Origin: Simmondsia chinensis
Taxonomy: Eukaryota; Streptophyta; Magnoliopsida; Caryophyllales; Simmondsiaceae
DNA length: 64,000 bases
Assembly (NCBI GenBank): GCA_018398585.1
Contig: JAGTTD010000001.1
Span: 35,913,938-35,977,937, forward strand
Direction of reading: 5' to 3'
Positions 10,201-20,844 of this stretch are shown one piece after another (within the stretch, counting starts at the first letter, position 1; every line of letters begins with the position of its first letter). Under the pieces are notes generated by a model. That model did no database searches and was not told the origin of the DNA. It saw only the letters and a program-made list of their open reading frames with translations. Made by a program: the position numbers and the translations under genes.

Positions 10201-11708
10201 CACTGTCAAGGAGTTTCGAGGACACTGTTTCGGGCTCGTGCTCAGCCGTTTCAATGGTAAGTCCTTCTTGGGTTGAAGAGCTACACAAGTCCTACGAGGG
10301 AGACCCATTTGCTCTAGAAAACATAGCCGCTGCAGCTCTCCACATAGATGCGAAATCGGTTGCAGATCACAGCAACCTGACAGTTCACCGTGGGCTATTA
10401 CGAGTTCAAGGCAAGTTATATGTGGGTGCTGGTACCGACTTGAGAAAACCGGTCATCCACGCCTCACACGACGCTGCTTGGGGAGGCCACGAGGGTGTGG
10501 AAGGCACCTATCAAAGAATTAAAGCTTATTTCACGTGGCCGAGCATGAAAAAGGATGTAAGCGACTATGTGAAATCTTGTGATGTTTGTCAACAAACAAA
10601 ATTGGGAGATCCTCAATACAAAGGACTTCTTCATCCTCTTCCCATTCCGGACGGTGCTTGGGTTCACGTTAGTATGGATTTCATTAAGGGGCTACCGAAA
10701 TCCGAAGGCAAGGAAGTCATATGGGTCGTGGTGGATCGCTTCCCCAAATATAGTCATTTTCTTGTTCTTACCCGGCCTGTTACTGTGGAGAAGTTGGCTA
10801 AGCTCTTCTTCGACAACATCTACAAGCTACATGGATTGCCCCAATCCATTGTGTCGGACCGGGACAAAATCTTCACAAGCAACGTTTGGAGGGAATTGTT
10901 CAAGCTGATGGGAACCACGTTGGCTCTTAGTTCTTCCTACCATCCTCAAATGGATGGGCAAACCGAAAGAGTCAACCAATGTGTGGAGAAATATCTCCGG
11001 AGCATGGTCTTCTCGAAGCCCAAGGAGTGGAACCGTTGGCTTTCCTTAGCCGAATTTTGGTTCAACACACATTTTCACACAACCATTGGCACTACGCCCT
11101 TCCGAGCATTGTATGGATACTCCCCACCTTCTCCTATGCTGATCCAACAGCCCAAACTCACCGATTCAGCAGTAACACAGCTTGTGCAGCAGAGAAGACA
11201 GATCTTGCAATCGCTTAAGGACAATCTCCAACAAGCTCGGGCCCGTATGAAGCATTATGCGGATAAGAAGAGGGTAGACAAGAACTATGAAGTCGGGGAC
11301 ATGGTCTACCTCAAACTACAACCTTATAGACAATCAGCTGTGGCTGTTCGACCCAACGTCAAGTTGTGTGCTCGTTACTTCGGTCCTTACAAAATTCTGG
11401 AAAAAATTGGCAATGTGGCGTACAAACTCGACTTACCCTCACATTCTTATGTTCACCCCGTGTTTCATGTGTCCCTCCTTAAAAAAAAAAAAAAAAAAAA
11501 TGCCGATACGAGCCAAAACTAGCCCATATCTGAAGCAAACGGCGTTTTACTGCAGCAACCACGATCTGTCAAATCTGAACGAGTGATGCAGCTGAACAAC
11601 CAGAAGATTCACCAAGTCCAAGTCACTTGGAGCAACTTAAATGAGCACTTTACAACATGGGAGCACTACAACTTCTTGAAGAGCTTATTTCCGAGTTTCA
11701 CTTCTTGA
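10201..11708 (+). pseudogene. G1 integrase and chromodomain-like tail
   Basis: The longest open piece (10107-11522) carries integrase. The zinc head has HASHDAAWGGHEG and CDVCQQ (Cys codons 10578 and 10587). The catalytic triad is intact: Asp 10677 (MDF), Asp 10857 (SDRD) and Glu 10965 (QTERVN), with the DD35E spacing. The conserved VHPVFHVSLL is followed by a run of 20 A residues at 11481-11500, then a stop at 11520. In the same frame, a chromodomain-like end (VQVTWSNLNEHFTTWE) runs on to a TGA at 11706. The A-run replaces the QVKEG-like sequence of G2 and may be a slippage expansion. Confidence 0.9.
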
Positions 11709-11718
11709 GGACAAGAAG
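11701..11718 (+). other. G1 pre-polypurine hairpin (AGGA loop)
   Basis: CTTCTTG-AGGA-CAAGAAG, a perfect 7-bp stem with a 4-base loop. It overlaps the terminal stop codon and lies just before the polypurine tract. Confidence 0.7.
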
Positions 11719-11728
11719 CTTTTCAAAA

Positions 11729-11737
11729 CGGAGGGAT
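11729..11737 (+). other. Polypurine tract of G1
   Basis: A purine-rich CGGAGGGA stretch directly before the TG of the 3' LTR. It would prime plus-strand synthesis. Confidence 0.8.
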
Positions 11738-12161
11738 TGTTACGAATTAATAAATTTTACTTGTAATGCAATTTTATTTTTAGTATTACTTTTGATTAGA
11801 GTTTATATGATGTAACAACAATTAAAATTGCACTAGTTAAAATGGCCTAAGGCTTCGCGCAGCACGTGAGCAGCACGTGACAGCATCTGGGCAGAAATTG
11901 TGCAGATTTCAGTTAGAGGTTGTTACAATGCAGGGGAGGACTGCGGCTGTTGCATTTCAGCTAGGGTTGTTGATGAATCCTTGTATAAATGGAAAGCTAT
12001 TAGTGTAATTTTGATTTATCCAATTAAATGAAAATCTATTCCTAAGGGAATTCTCTATTTCTCATCTCCTTTCTCTATTTTCTCATCCCCTTCCCTTCTT
12101 TTCTCATCTCATACTCTCTTCTACAAGGTTAGCTTGCCAAATTAATTTTGGAAAGCTAACA
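11738..12161 (+). mobile_element. 3' LTR of G1
   Basis: 424 bp, TGTTA...TAACA. It differs from the 5' LTR by a tandem duplication of the 11-bp word GCAGCACGTGA near 11859-11880 and about 12 substitutions. Confidence 0.92.
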
Positions 12162-12166
12162 CAAGT

Positions 12167-13732
12167 TTGGACTAGTTGTCTCATAAGGCTAAAATGTAAC
12201 TTTTAGAGAGCTTGTCTTGGTTATGAAGATAATGATAAAAAATATTATATTTGTGTATTTCATTTACCATGTTACACTGAATTCGACCACACGACTTGGT
12301 CATATCTTCCCTACTATCAAGAATTAGCAACTCAATTGATTTTTCTTATACAATAACTCCAAATCCAGGAAATAGTTTGAACTTGTGCATAGAATTAATG
12401 TTAGTTACTTTGATTGCTAAAAGGACTAGCTTACAACATGTAACAGAAAACTTACGTGAGTTAAAACTACATGAAGTGTGGTGAGAACAGATATTTTACT
12501 AGGAATCTATGACATAAGGACGTCCAAATAGTTGATTTGCAAGCATTCGAATTGATTTTAGAGACTTTGGCTAGAGTAATCCATATGTGTGACATTTTGA
12601 ATTAGTACAGAAGGGTTTTCGATATTAGTAAATTATTTGAGAAAGACGAGTCCAGAACTAAGAAGGAAGATATGAGAGCGAAGAATAACAATAGTTTGAA
12701 TTATTTTTCTCGTGATCATCTTTTAGTGGAGGTTAATTATGAGTAAATAGCCATAGGAAATTAAACGAGTAAATATATTTATTTCTAGAGTGTAGTAAAA
12801 TTTATATAGTAGAATTAATTTCTACTAAATAGTAATTAATTATTGTCATGTGATGATAGTAAGATTTAACCCATTTTGAGCTAGAATTATATTATCTTTG
12901 AGGTCTCTGCTTCAGCCTCTATAATAGCACCTTTAGAAAATTAAAAGAATTTATAAGATGAATAAATTATTTTTTTGCTGACCTAGAATTCATTAGATGA
13001 ATTTATACTATAAAATAAAATAAAGAAAAACTTGATATTCGCCTCAGGCCAATCAACGCGTGACACGGAGCAATCCACCCATCACCCCCCAGCTAACCAA
13101 TGTGCAACACGTTTTGCACGCTAGGGTGCTGCTAAGGCAATGATCCGGGATTACGACATGGATCAATTCGGGGCTGCCACATGGCACTTCCTGATGTGGT
13201 GAATTTGGCTGACCTCTTTACGCTTTTTTTAAATAGATTTCTTGGTGTTTTGTCTTATTGAAAATCTTAATTTTGTTTTAGTTTTACTTTTATTAACTCA
13301 GATTGTTTGGGATATAAAGAAAGACTAGGGTTTGGCAAAGTAAGTCACAAAATTAAAAGCTTTCTTTTCAGTTGGTGAATTGAAGAGAAATTTTTCTCCC
13401 ACTTTTTCTCCAAAATAGTTTTAGAGTTCTTGATTTTACGACACCCACAAGTCTAGAGTACAGAGGAATTGCAAAAAATACTTCGGGGGTACCATTCTAG
13501 CTGCGTCTTTACACTGCAGTCTGCATTGAGGTATGTAACTCTTAATTAATTAGTTTAAATTCGTATTTAATTCATTTTTCATGTTATGTCTAATCATGCT
13601 ATGCATTGTCATGTTTTAATTAGAGTGGAGACCTTTTATAATTTAAAATTTAGAATTTTAAATTGTGACTCCATTACTCCTAATCCGTAAATTTAAGAAA
13701 TTTTGGTTTACAAAATTAAAGTTCTCCTTATA
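12167..13732 (+). mobile_element. Family-A LTR, right part
   Basis: This continues the LTR interrupted by G1. It shares long stretches with 14060-14640 and 60860-61330 (for example GAAGTGTGGTGAGAACAG against GAAGTGTAGTGAGAGCAG). A TATA-like GATATAAAG at about 13311 and a primer site immediately after the right edge support an LTR of about 1.8 kb in plus orientation. The element family is not recognised. Confidence 0.6.
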
Positions 13733-13734
13733 AT

Positions 13735-13746
13735 TGGTATTAGAGC
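13735..13746 (+). other. Primer-site-like sequence (initiator-Met tRNA, one mismatch)
   Basis: TGGTATTAGAGC, one C-to-T change from the standard site. It is placed just after the right edge of the family-A LTR. Confidence 0.7.
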
Positions 13747-13807
13747 AAGTCTCTGATTTTTAATTATGTGCATGAGGACATTATTAGGCATAATTGAGAA
13801 ATTGTAT

Positions 13808-14640
13808 TTGTTGGATTTGGTGTCCTAAAAAACCCCCAACTAAATTGCTTTAGATATTAAATAAATGAAATTGTTTTATTTATTTATTATTTGATTATAT
13901 TTTACGAATCTAATGTACGTGGGGTTGTTTTTTAAAATGCTCCATGCGATGGACGTAGTCCAAGATGACATGTCGGGTTCGGTTTAAGTGGTCAACGAGA
14001 TTGAGCCGCGGCTAGAATTCAATCAAATATGTGATATGTTGTCAAAATATATGCTCATAGTGGGTGATAAGTTTGGACAGGTTGTCTTATACGACTATAG
14101 TACGGCACTTTAGATGGCATGCCTTTGTCAAGTGGATAGGGATATAAATGTATTATATTGGTGTTGTTTATATGATTGGAACACTAAGCCGGACCATCTG
14201 AATTAGTTGTTTATTTAACTACTATCAAAAATAATTAATTCAGCAAGGCGATAACTCTAAATCTTGAAAATAGTCTAAACTTGTGCATGGATTGTTCGTT
14301 TCTTTGATGTGCTAAAATGATTAGTTGCAATGCATTGACTGAAATCTTACGTGTGTTGGATAACTATATGAAGTGTAGTGAGAGCAGTTGTTTTGCATGG
14401 AATTTATATTCTCTAACGATATAATGTTGCCCCGTTTGTTAATTTGCAAGCATACAAACCAATTCTAGAATCTTTGGCCAAAGTATTGCATACATTTGAC
14501 ATTCAGAATTAGTACATAAGTTGTTTCCATATTGTTAAATTGTTCAAGAAGGGCAAGTTGGGACCTACGGAGAAAGATTTGAGAAAAATAACTATATTAG
14601 TTTTTGCTTTATTTTGTTTGTAATTAAGTGTAACGTGGTC
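13808..14640 (+). mobile_element. Second family-A LTR copy, truncated
   Basis: It begins TGTTGGATTTGGTGTCC, a typical plant LTR start, only about 60 bp after the previous primer site. It covers the first 830 bp or so of the family before similarity ends near 14640. It may be a nested copy or the result of a deletion of the internal region. Confidence 0.6.
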
Positions 14641-16250
14641 ACCGTAAAATGAAAACAAAAATAAACGTGCAAAAGGGACTCATCGCGACTAGGGAATGAG
14701 CCCAAATTCAAACCGCATGTCTTTGAGTTCAACAACTCACTGTTTTTGGAGAAAAGGTTATGATATTTTGGTGTATCTGACTTTGGGAGAGCTCATTTGT
14801 CAAGTCTAGAGAGAAAAAATAGAGAGAGGGGCTTTGGAATTCTGGGTGGCGCATGGGGTAGCTGCAGCAGCGTGTGAGATTTTTCTCCCGACCTTCTGAC
14901 GGCACATGCAAGCATGTAGGGAGTCCTATGGCAGCGCTCTTCACGTATTTGTCATCCTCGTCTTCTCCAGATTCTTGTAGACGTCTACTGGCCATTTCGA
15001 TCAGGTTTTGAGCGTGAAGCACATGTGAGTGAGGGACTTCCAAGGTAGTGTGGCTAATTTGCATAAGATGCACGATCTTTCAATCTAAGATCTCATCCAT
15101 ATCTCATTTGGTGGCTTTCTCCTTACTTGGACGTCCTGCATTTTGGTGGTTATGGTGGTGGTGGTGGTGGTGTTTTCTCTCTCCTGCCTTGGTTTTCTCT
15201 TCTTGATTCTTGTAATGATCTCTCTCTTATGAGCAATGCTTGGTATGATTCTCCTTTCTAATATTATATTTGCTCTTTGTATTAGCCAATTGCTGCATTG
15301 GTTGGCTTTTTGTGCTTGATTCGTGCTTACTTTTGGAGTTTTGGTGCACTCTGTTTCACTTTGGGCAGGGGAGAATCGTTTGTCTCCTCCTTGAATGGGT
15401 TGAGCTTATCGTTAGCTCATGCATGTTATATCTTAGACTGGATTACATGTGTTCATCCAATTGCTGTCTTGGTTTGAATTTTGTGTGTCAAATTATTGTC
15501 GATTTGGAGTTCTTGCTGCGTACACTATTTTAAGGGAGCATCTCGATTCGGTTTCCTTCTTGTGCCCTTCTTGGCTAATGCTTTGATGGTTGCATTGATT
15601 TGATTGATTTCATTAGACTTGGTTGAGTTTTCTTGGTATCTTGGATTGGATTATGATCTTATTAAAGATCTATGGGTTGAATACTTGTTCTTGCCCAATT
15701 GTTGCCATTCTTGATTTTTTTGGTGGTGGTTGGAGGTTGACTTGTTGGAGGTAGTGGTGGCTTGGTGGTGGTTGTGGTTGCTTGGTGGAGTTGTTTGATG
15801 GTGGTGGTGAATTGTTTAGTTGTGGGTAGTGCTTAATGGTTGACAAGTGTGGTGGCGCGTGTAGCTAGTGGTGGTTTGATGGTGTTTAGTGGTGGGTTGG
15901 GGATGACGGTGGCTGGTGATTCTTTGGGCGGTGGAGTGAGGTTGTTGAGGTTGTTGGGGTTGTTGGGGTTGTTAGGAAGGTCGGTATTGGTGGGTCAAGT
16001 TTATTTTTTCTCTTGGGCTTTGTGCATAAGTTGTTTTGGTTGTTGAAGATATTTTTAATTTGCTGGAGATATTTTTTTCATCCTGTTAAACTGCTCTTGT
16101 GTTCTTGTTATCTAATTCTTAAGCTCGGGTTCATGGCTTCGGCTGTTGCATATTGAGATGATGAGTTGTTTCTGGATTGGTTAGCTAATGACTTTTGGGA
16201 TAAGAGCTCGGAGAGTCTTTCAACTCATGGTATGGCTGTATTAATGCCCC
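14641..16250. other. GT-rich region without recognised gene
   Basis: No conserved protein is seen. Several (GGT)n and (GTT)n-like runs occur (about 15147-15173, 15718-15830 and 15945-15975). It could be the 5' leader of the LINE downstream. Short open frames here have no recognisable motif. Confidence 0.5.
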
Positions 16251-17727
16251 TTTGGTTGGCGCTCTCTCCTATGTTCCTCCTAAAACTAATAATTGTACTA
16301 TCACTACAACAATATCTTGTGGTGACGTAGCCATGGGATTTGCAAAATGGAGTCGTTGTCACCCGGTTCGTTTTACTGGTGGTCGGGTTGCACAATCGTG
16401 TTGTATTGCCATTGTTATTTCTTTTTGGGCCTCGATGGGTCTAGAATCTATCATCCCCTCAAAAAAGGTTTTTTTTTTTTTTTTAATTTCACTCGTATGA
16501 TGATGCTCAAAAGGTTCTTCAGGGTGGCCCTTGGCATGTTAAGGGTCGTTATCTATCTCTCCACCATTGGTTCCTTGATGAAATCACTCCTTGGAATGAC
16601 CCTTCTATTCTCCTGATTTGGATTCAAATCCATGGGTTATGTGCACCTTTATGTATAGAGAAGGCCCTTAGCTCGATTGCTAGTGGGGTAGGAAATCCCT
16701 TTTATATGGGTAAGCTGACTCCTGATGGGACCTTTACCAAATATGCTCGTGTTTTCCTAGAAATCGATGCTTAGAGACCTCTTCCTAGTAGCTCGGAGGT
16801 CAACTTTAAGGTCGTCGCATCCCATTAACCATCAAGTACTAGGTCTACCTCAAATCTACTCAAAATGCTCGGCTTTTGATCATTCTGGCCCAGATTCTGC
16901 CCCTCTTCCTCCACTTAATGTCGTTAGTAGAGTGAAAAGCCACCGTCGATTACAAGCTATAAGAAGGCAGGTTGGTGGTAGGAGAAGCTAGTGTTGGGCT
17001 TGGGTTGCATGCGCTTAGGCCGATGAGTGATGGGTTAGGTAATGGTCAAGGCTCACTTAGTGGGTCAAACTCAGATGAGGACAATGTTATGGTGGTCAAT
17101 GGTCCTCCTTCATTTAATGGGCCAACTCCCTCTTCTATTGGGCTTTCGACCGAGCCTGTCTTTGATCATAGGCCAAATTTGGTTTGTATGGTTGTTGCCC
17201 CTGGTGGTTTCCTTTATCCTTCTAGGTCGATTGACCCCATTTACATAGAACTTTTCACCCGAAGAGGATACACGGGTGCTGGGCCAAGACCCAATCCTGT
17301 CAGTTAGCCAGTATTTTCGAGCCTGGGAGGCTCTGGGCCCTACGGGCTTGTTTCCAATGTTGGGGGCACGCTGCCCCCAACTCGCTTGGATGGCTCACCC
17401 TTGTGCTAAGAGGCACACAGCCCCCAGCTTGGGCCTTTCTTCCCCCCATCCAAAGGGGCTTTTCCTTAGTTGCTCAAATTCATGATGTTGCTTCTGATTT
17501 GGGTTTGGCTAAATGTTGTATGGTCTCTTCGGGACTCTAAGAGTTTTGTATCTTCGCGGATCTCCCTGATCCAGCTATAGTGGCTCAAACTCCCCCTTCT
17601 AGGATAGTTGAGCATATATGTTGTACTCTGAATTACGAGGCTAGCGTTCCGAGTATTGTTTTATTGGATAGGATTCCTGATCTTGCTTTAATGATGCCCT
17701 CTTCTTCTACTTCGATTGCTTGCCCTC
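16251..17727 (+). pseudogene. LINE (L1-type) ORF1 remnant with DUF4283 domain
   Basis: The clearest part is 16502-16774: one open frame reads from DAQKVLQGGPWHVKGRYL through ITPWNDPSILLIWIQIHGL and GVGNPFYMGKL to YARVFLEID, then TAG. This is the second half of the DUF4283 nucleic-acid-binding domain that opens ORF1 of plant L1 LINEs. A poly-T run at about 16470-16484 interrupts the first half. Downstream, open but frameshifted proline/glycine-rich sequence runs to 17727, where the G4 LTR cuts it. No endonuclease or RT follows. ORF1 would bind LINE RNA; this copy is dead. Confidence 0.7.
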
Positions 17728-18068
17728 TGTTATAAATCAAGAACAATATTGACTCATAAGCTAAGATAAAATATAGTTTAGATGAAAAGAAAAGTGAACG
17801 TAGATGAGAAGAAAAGTGAAAGTAGATGAGAAGTAGAGAGAAATTAGGGTTAAGAAGAGAAATAGAAGTATATTCATTAATCAATGATCAATTATATGAT
17901 AGATCTTACTTATTTATAATAAGAGAGATACAATGAACTAAGACTAAATCTACCACAGACGCAATACACCAGCCGCCAAACTTGACTAAACTTGACTTCC
18001 TAACCGACTTTCTCTCCTAAAGAACACTTACAAATGCATTACCAACATATTAACTAATGATCATAACA
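17728..18068 (-). mobile_element. 3' LTR of gypsy G4
   Basis: 341 bp, TGTTATAA...TCATAACA. The sequence to the right, read in reverse, is a purine tract and chromodomain end, so this is the 3' LTR of a minus-strand element. It is inserted in the LINE fragment. Its U5 part carries the CTCATCTC-type pyrimidine tract. Confidence 0.85.
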
Positions 18069-18083
18069 ATTCCCTTCCCTTAA
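18069..18083 (-). other. Polypurine tract of G4
   Basis: The complement reads AAGGGAAGGGAAT directly before the 3' LTR. The AGGT-loop hairpin variant (ATTCTTA/CAAGAAT) lies just upstream at 18088-18105. Confidence 0.75.
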
Positions 18084-18104
18084 AAAAATTCTTGACCTTA
18101 AGAA

Positions 18105-19227
18105 TAGAAGTGAGGAAATTGACTGCGAAGGAATGGCAATATCTCTAAACTGCTGTGCTAATCATCCAAATTAGCGCATTGAACCAAAGCGTCAATCTTA
18201 TGCTGTGAAGAAGAACTTGATCTGGTATCTAATATAGCCAATGGAGCTAGTAGAAGACCACCATCCTTGGCTGTTGTTGATGGAGACAGGGAACTGCAGG
18301 AGTCTTCCTTCACTTGCTTCTTCAAGAGAGACACATGAAAAACAGGATGTACCACACTGTCTGGTGATAATTCTAACTTGTATGCTACTTCTCCCACATG
18401 CTGCAAGATCTTGTAAGGCCAAAAATGACGTGCTCATAGCTTGACATTCGTGCGCACTACAACTAAAGATTGCCTGTAAGGCTGTAACTTCAAATAAACT
18501 TTGTCACCTACAGCAAAAGACTTGTCAGTTCTATGTTTATCTAAAAGCTGCAAATTATCCTTAAATTGAAGCATGAGTTGTCTTCTCTACTCTAACAAAT
18601 TAGATACTTTAGTGACATATGAAACTACTCATTGGAGACCCATTGGTGAGGGTGGTTCATAACCATACAACGCCTTGAAAGGAGTTGTCTTAATAGCTGA
18701 ATGTGTGTGTGTGTTATACCAATACTTAGCTAAAGCAAGCTAACAAAACCAATGCTTAAGATGATGGAAAGTCATACTACATAAATGCTGCTCCAGACAT
18801 TGATTCACTTGTTCAGTTTGCCCATCTGTTTGAGGATGGTATGAAGAACTTAGAAAAAGTGTAGTTCCCAGCAAACCAACAATCTGTCCAAAAATGGTTG
18901 CTAAAAAGCCTGTCCCGGTCTGAAGTGATGGACTGAGGCAATCCATGAAGATGATATATGTGATCCAAGAACATCCTTGCAAGCCTTGTAGCAGTAATTG
19001 AATGATTAAGGCCAATGAAGTGTCCAAACTTAGTGAAGCGATCTACTACAACCCAAATCACCTCCTTCCCTTCAGACTTAGGCAAACCTTCAATGAAATC
19101 CATACTTATATGTTGCCAAGCTCTCTCTGGAATAGGTAATGGTTGTAATAATCCTTGATAAGGAACACATTCACTTTTGTTTTACTGACAAACCTCACAA
19201 ATCTGAACACATTTCACCACATCCTTC
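18105..19227 (-). pseudogene. G4 integrase and chromodomain-like tail, truncated
   Basis: Read from 19227 leftward, this starts inside the zinc head (CVQICEVCQ) and continues MDFIEGLPKSEGKEVIWVVV and HGLPQSITSDRDRLF. After a frameshift near 18870 it gives SSYHPQTDGQTEQVNQC. All three catalytic positions (D, D, E) are readable, though in different frames. VHPVFHVSLLKKQVKE and a chromodomain-like end (CANLDD, then QFPHF) finish it. Everything upstream (gag to RNase H and the first half of the zinc head) is missing, because N2 and later material lie at the right edge. Confidence 0.85.
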
Positions 19228-19802
19228 TATTAAGGTTTCAAAAATTAGCTCTTGAGCCTTAACCTTGGTTGGGATAGTGAGAGTATGAGATGAAAAAGAA
19301 TATAGAATTGAGATGAGATAAGAAGGGAAAAGAGATGAGAGAATAGAGAAACTAACCAAATGAGATCAATTCATTATCAAGGTTATGGATTACAAGCTAG
19401 AGCCTCTTATTTATACTACTTACATGATATGAGCTTAGTACATTGAATCTAGCCACACAAGGACTAACCAACTTAGGAAGTATCTAGAACTAAAGCTCAA
19501 CTAGCATTTAAATCCTATTTGGCTCCCAAAGCACCACCCTAACAAAATTAGAACCATGCTGCAGCACACATGCCAATTCTGCAGATTTATTACAACACGG
19601 CATAGGAAGGGACTAATTGAAGTACTAGGACTCATACAATGTAGCTATTGACATATTATTTATTAAACTAATCACTCTAATCAGCATTATAACAGCCACA
19701 ATATGCAGCTGCACAACATAACCGCAGCTAACACAACCAACAGCAGCAGGACAGTAACTCAGCCACCACGATTTCCATGCCTCGGATTCTCGAATCATAA
19801 CA
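19228..19802 (-). mobile_element. 3' LTR of N2
   Basis: About 575 bp. The outer end reads TATTAAGG (degraded TGTTA) and the inner end CATAACA. In element orientation it contains CTCATCTC words before its end, like the G LTRs. CCTTC at 19223-19227 may be one target duplication copy. Confidence 0.75.
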
Positions 19803-19838
19803 TTCCCTTCCCCTTGAAAAATTCTTGTCCTCAACAAT
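19803..19838 (-). other. N2 polypurine tract and pre-polypurine hairpin
   Basis: The complement of 19803-19815 is AGGGGAAGGGAATG-like, abutting the LTR. At 19821-19838 the complement is ATTGTTG-AGGA-CAAGAAT, a 7-bp stem with one mismatch. Confidence 0.65.
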
Positions 19839-20167
19839 AGAAGAGAATTGTAACAATGAAGAACACTTATTGCATATGAAAATATATCTGAAATGATGAA
19901 GTTTGCTGAAATCTGCAGCTGAGACAACCATTAAGCACTTCAATTTATCATGATGCCATAACTGCGTTTGAGTACATAATGCTCTTCCGGAGGTCTGCTA
20001 TGATCAAACCAAACATCACCAACACATTCCGAACCCCTCCTGTTGTAGTTAACACAGCTCAAAATCCAGACTTCCCGCTGAAATTCCTCAAATGCAGCAA
20101 CAATTATGTTCTTCTGCATGTAGTAAGCTGCACAACTGACTTGGTATGCTATTAACCACACAAAAAT

Positions 20168-20782
20168 TCATATGAAGTGCTTTAACACCTCGAGAGGCCT
20201 TCCCAATTCAAACCAAGAGAACCAATTGTCGAATTCAGCTTGAAGACATTCCCATATGCAGCCCCAACAACCGCCTATATGGATCATGGTAGCAACACAT
20301 ATACTAATCTCTTTCATGTTGGATCTTATCCAAAATGTGCATTGCTCAAATAGCCACATACTAAACCAACTCATGACATGCTTAACAAATTCTTGATTGC
20401 TTTCCAATTGCACCGAGTTTGCTGCAGAAACCAGTAATGCAGTAGTGCAATCCGGTAGCAAATCACATTGACAAATTGCAGCTCGTTTTATGTTCATATG
20501 GAGGCTACGTGAAGTGAACAAGTTATTACACCATCTAGAAGACATAATAGCACCAATCAAATTAATTCTGAACAGCTCATCTAATGCTGACAGTGAAAGG
20601 ATTGTAGTTTTCCAGGATTGTTCAACAGCCTCAGCTTCTATTGCTTGAATCTTGATGGTGAACTTGCAAGATTGGAAATTCTTAGCCACTTCTTCCCAAA
20701 CTCTTGCATAGAACACACAATTTAAGAGTTCATAAACCATTCTTGAATGCCAAATGCACAATGTCATAACGTGAACACCCAA
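20168..20782 (-). pseudogene. N2 second open region, unknown protein
   Basis: A 204-codon open frame, in a different frame from the main N2 ORF and downstream of it. It is rich in Trp, Cys and Ile, with hydrophobic stretches such as MSWFSMWLFEQCTFWI. I recognise no domain. It may be captured or decayed sequence. The following small open piece 19940-20161 is also unassigned. Confidence 0.35.
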
Positions 20783-20844
20783 AACATACCCAACGACTCT
20801 TCCAATGCTGCAGCTCTCCCTTTGTGATCTGTACAGCCGACTTC

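Larger units (their letters stand above)
6382..12161 (+). mobile_element. G1: nearly complete Ty3-gypsy (chromovirus-like) element
   Basis: The element has LTRs at 6382-6794 and 11738-12161, a primer site at 6797-6808, gag-protease-RT-RNase H-integrase-chromodomain order, a polypurine tract, and a perfect 5-bp target duplication CAAGT (6377-6381 and 12162-12166). The LTRs differ by about 12 substitutions in 413 shared positions by eye (about 2.9%) plus one 11-bp duplication, so it is young but inactive. It was inserted into a family-A LTR. The polyprotein is broken by at least six stops and two frameshifts, and the RT active site is mutated. Confidence 0.93.

Noticed and set aside
14729..15073. 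114-codon open frame on the minus strand
   Set aside because: No recognisable domain, low-complexity surroundings, not conserved with anything else in the window.
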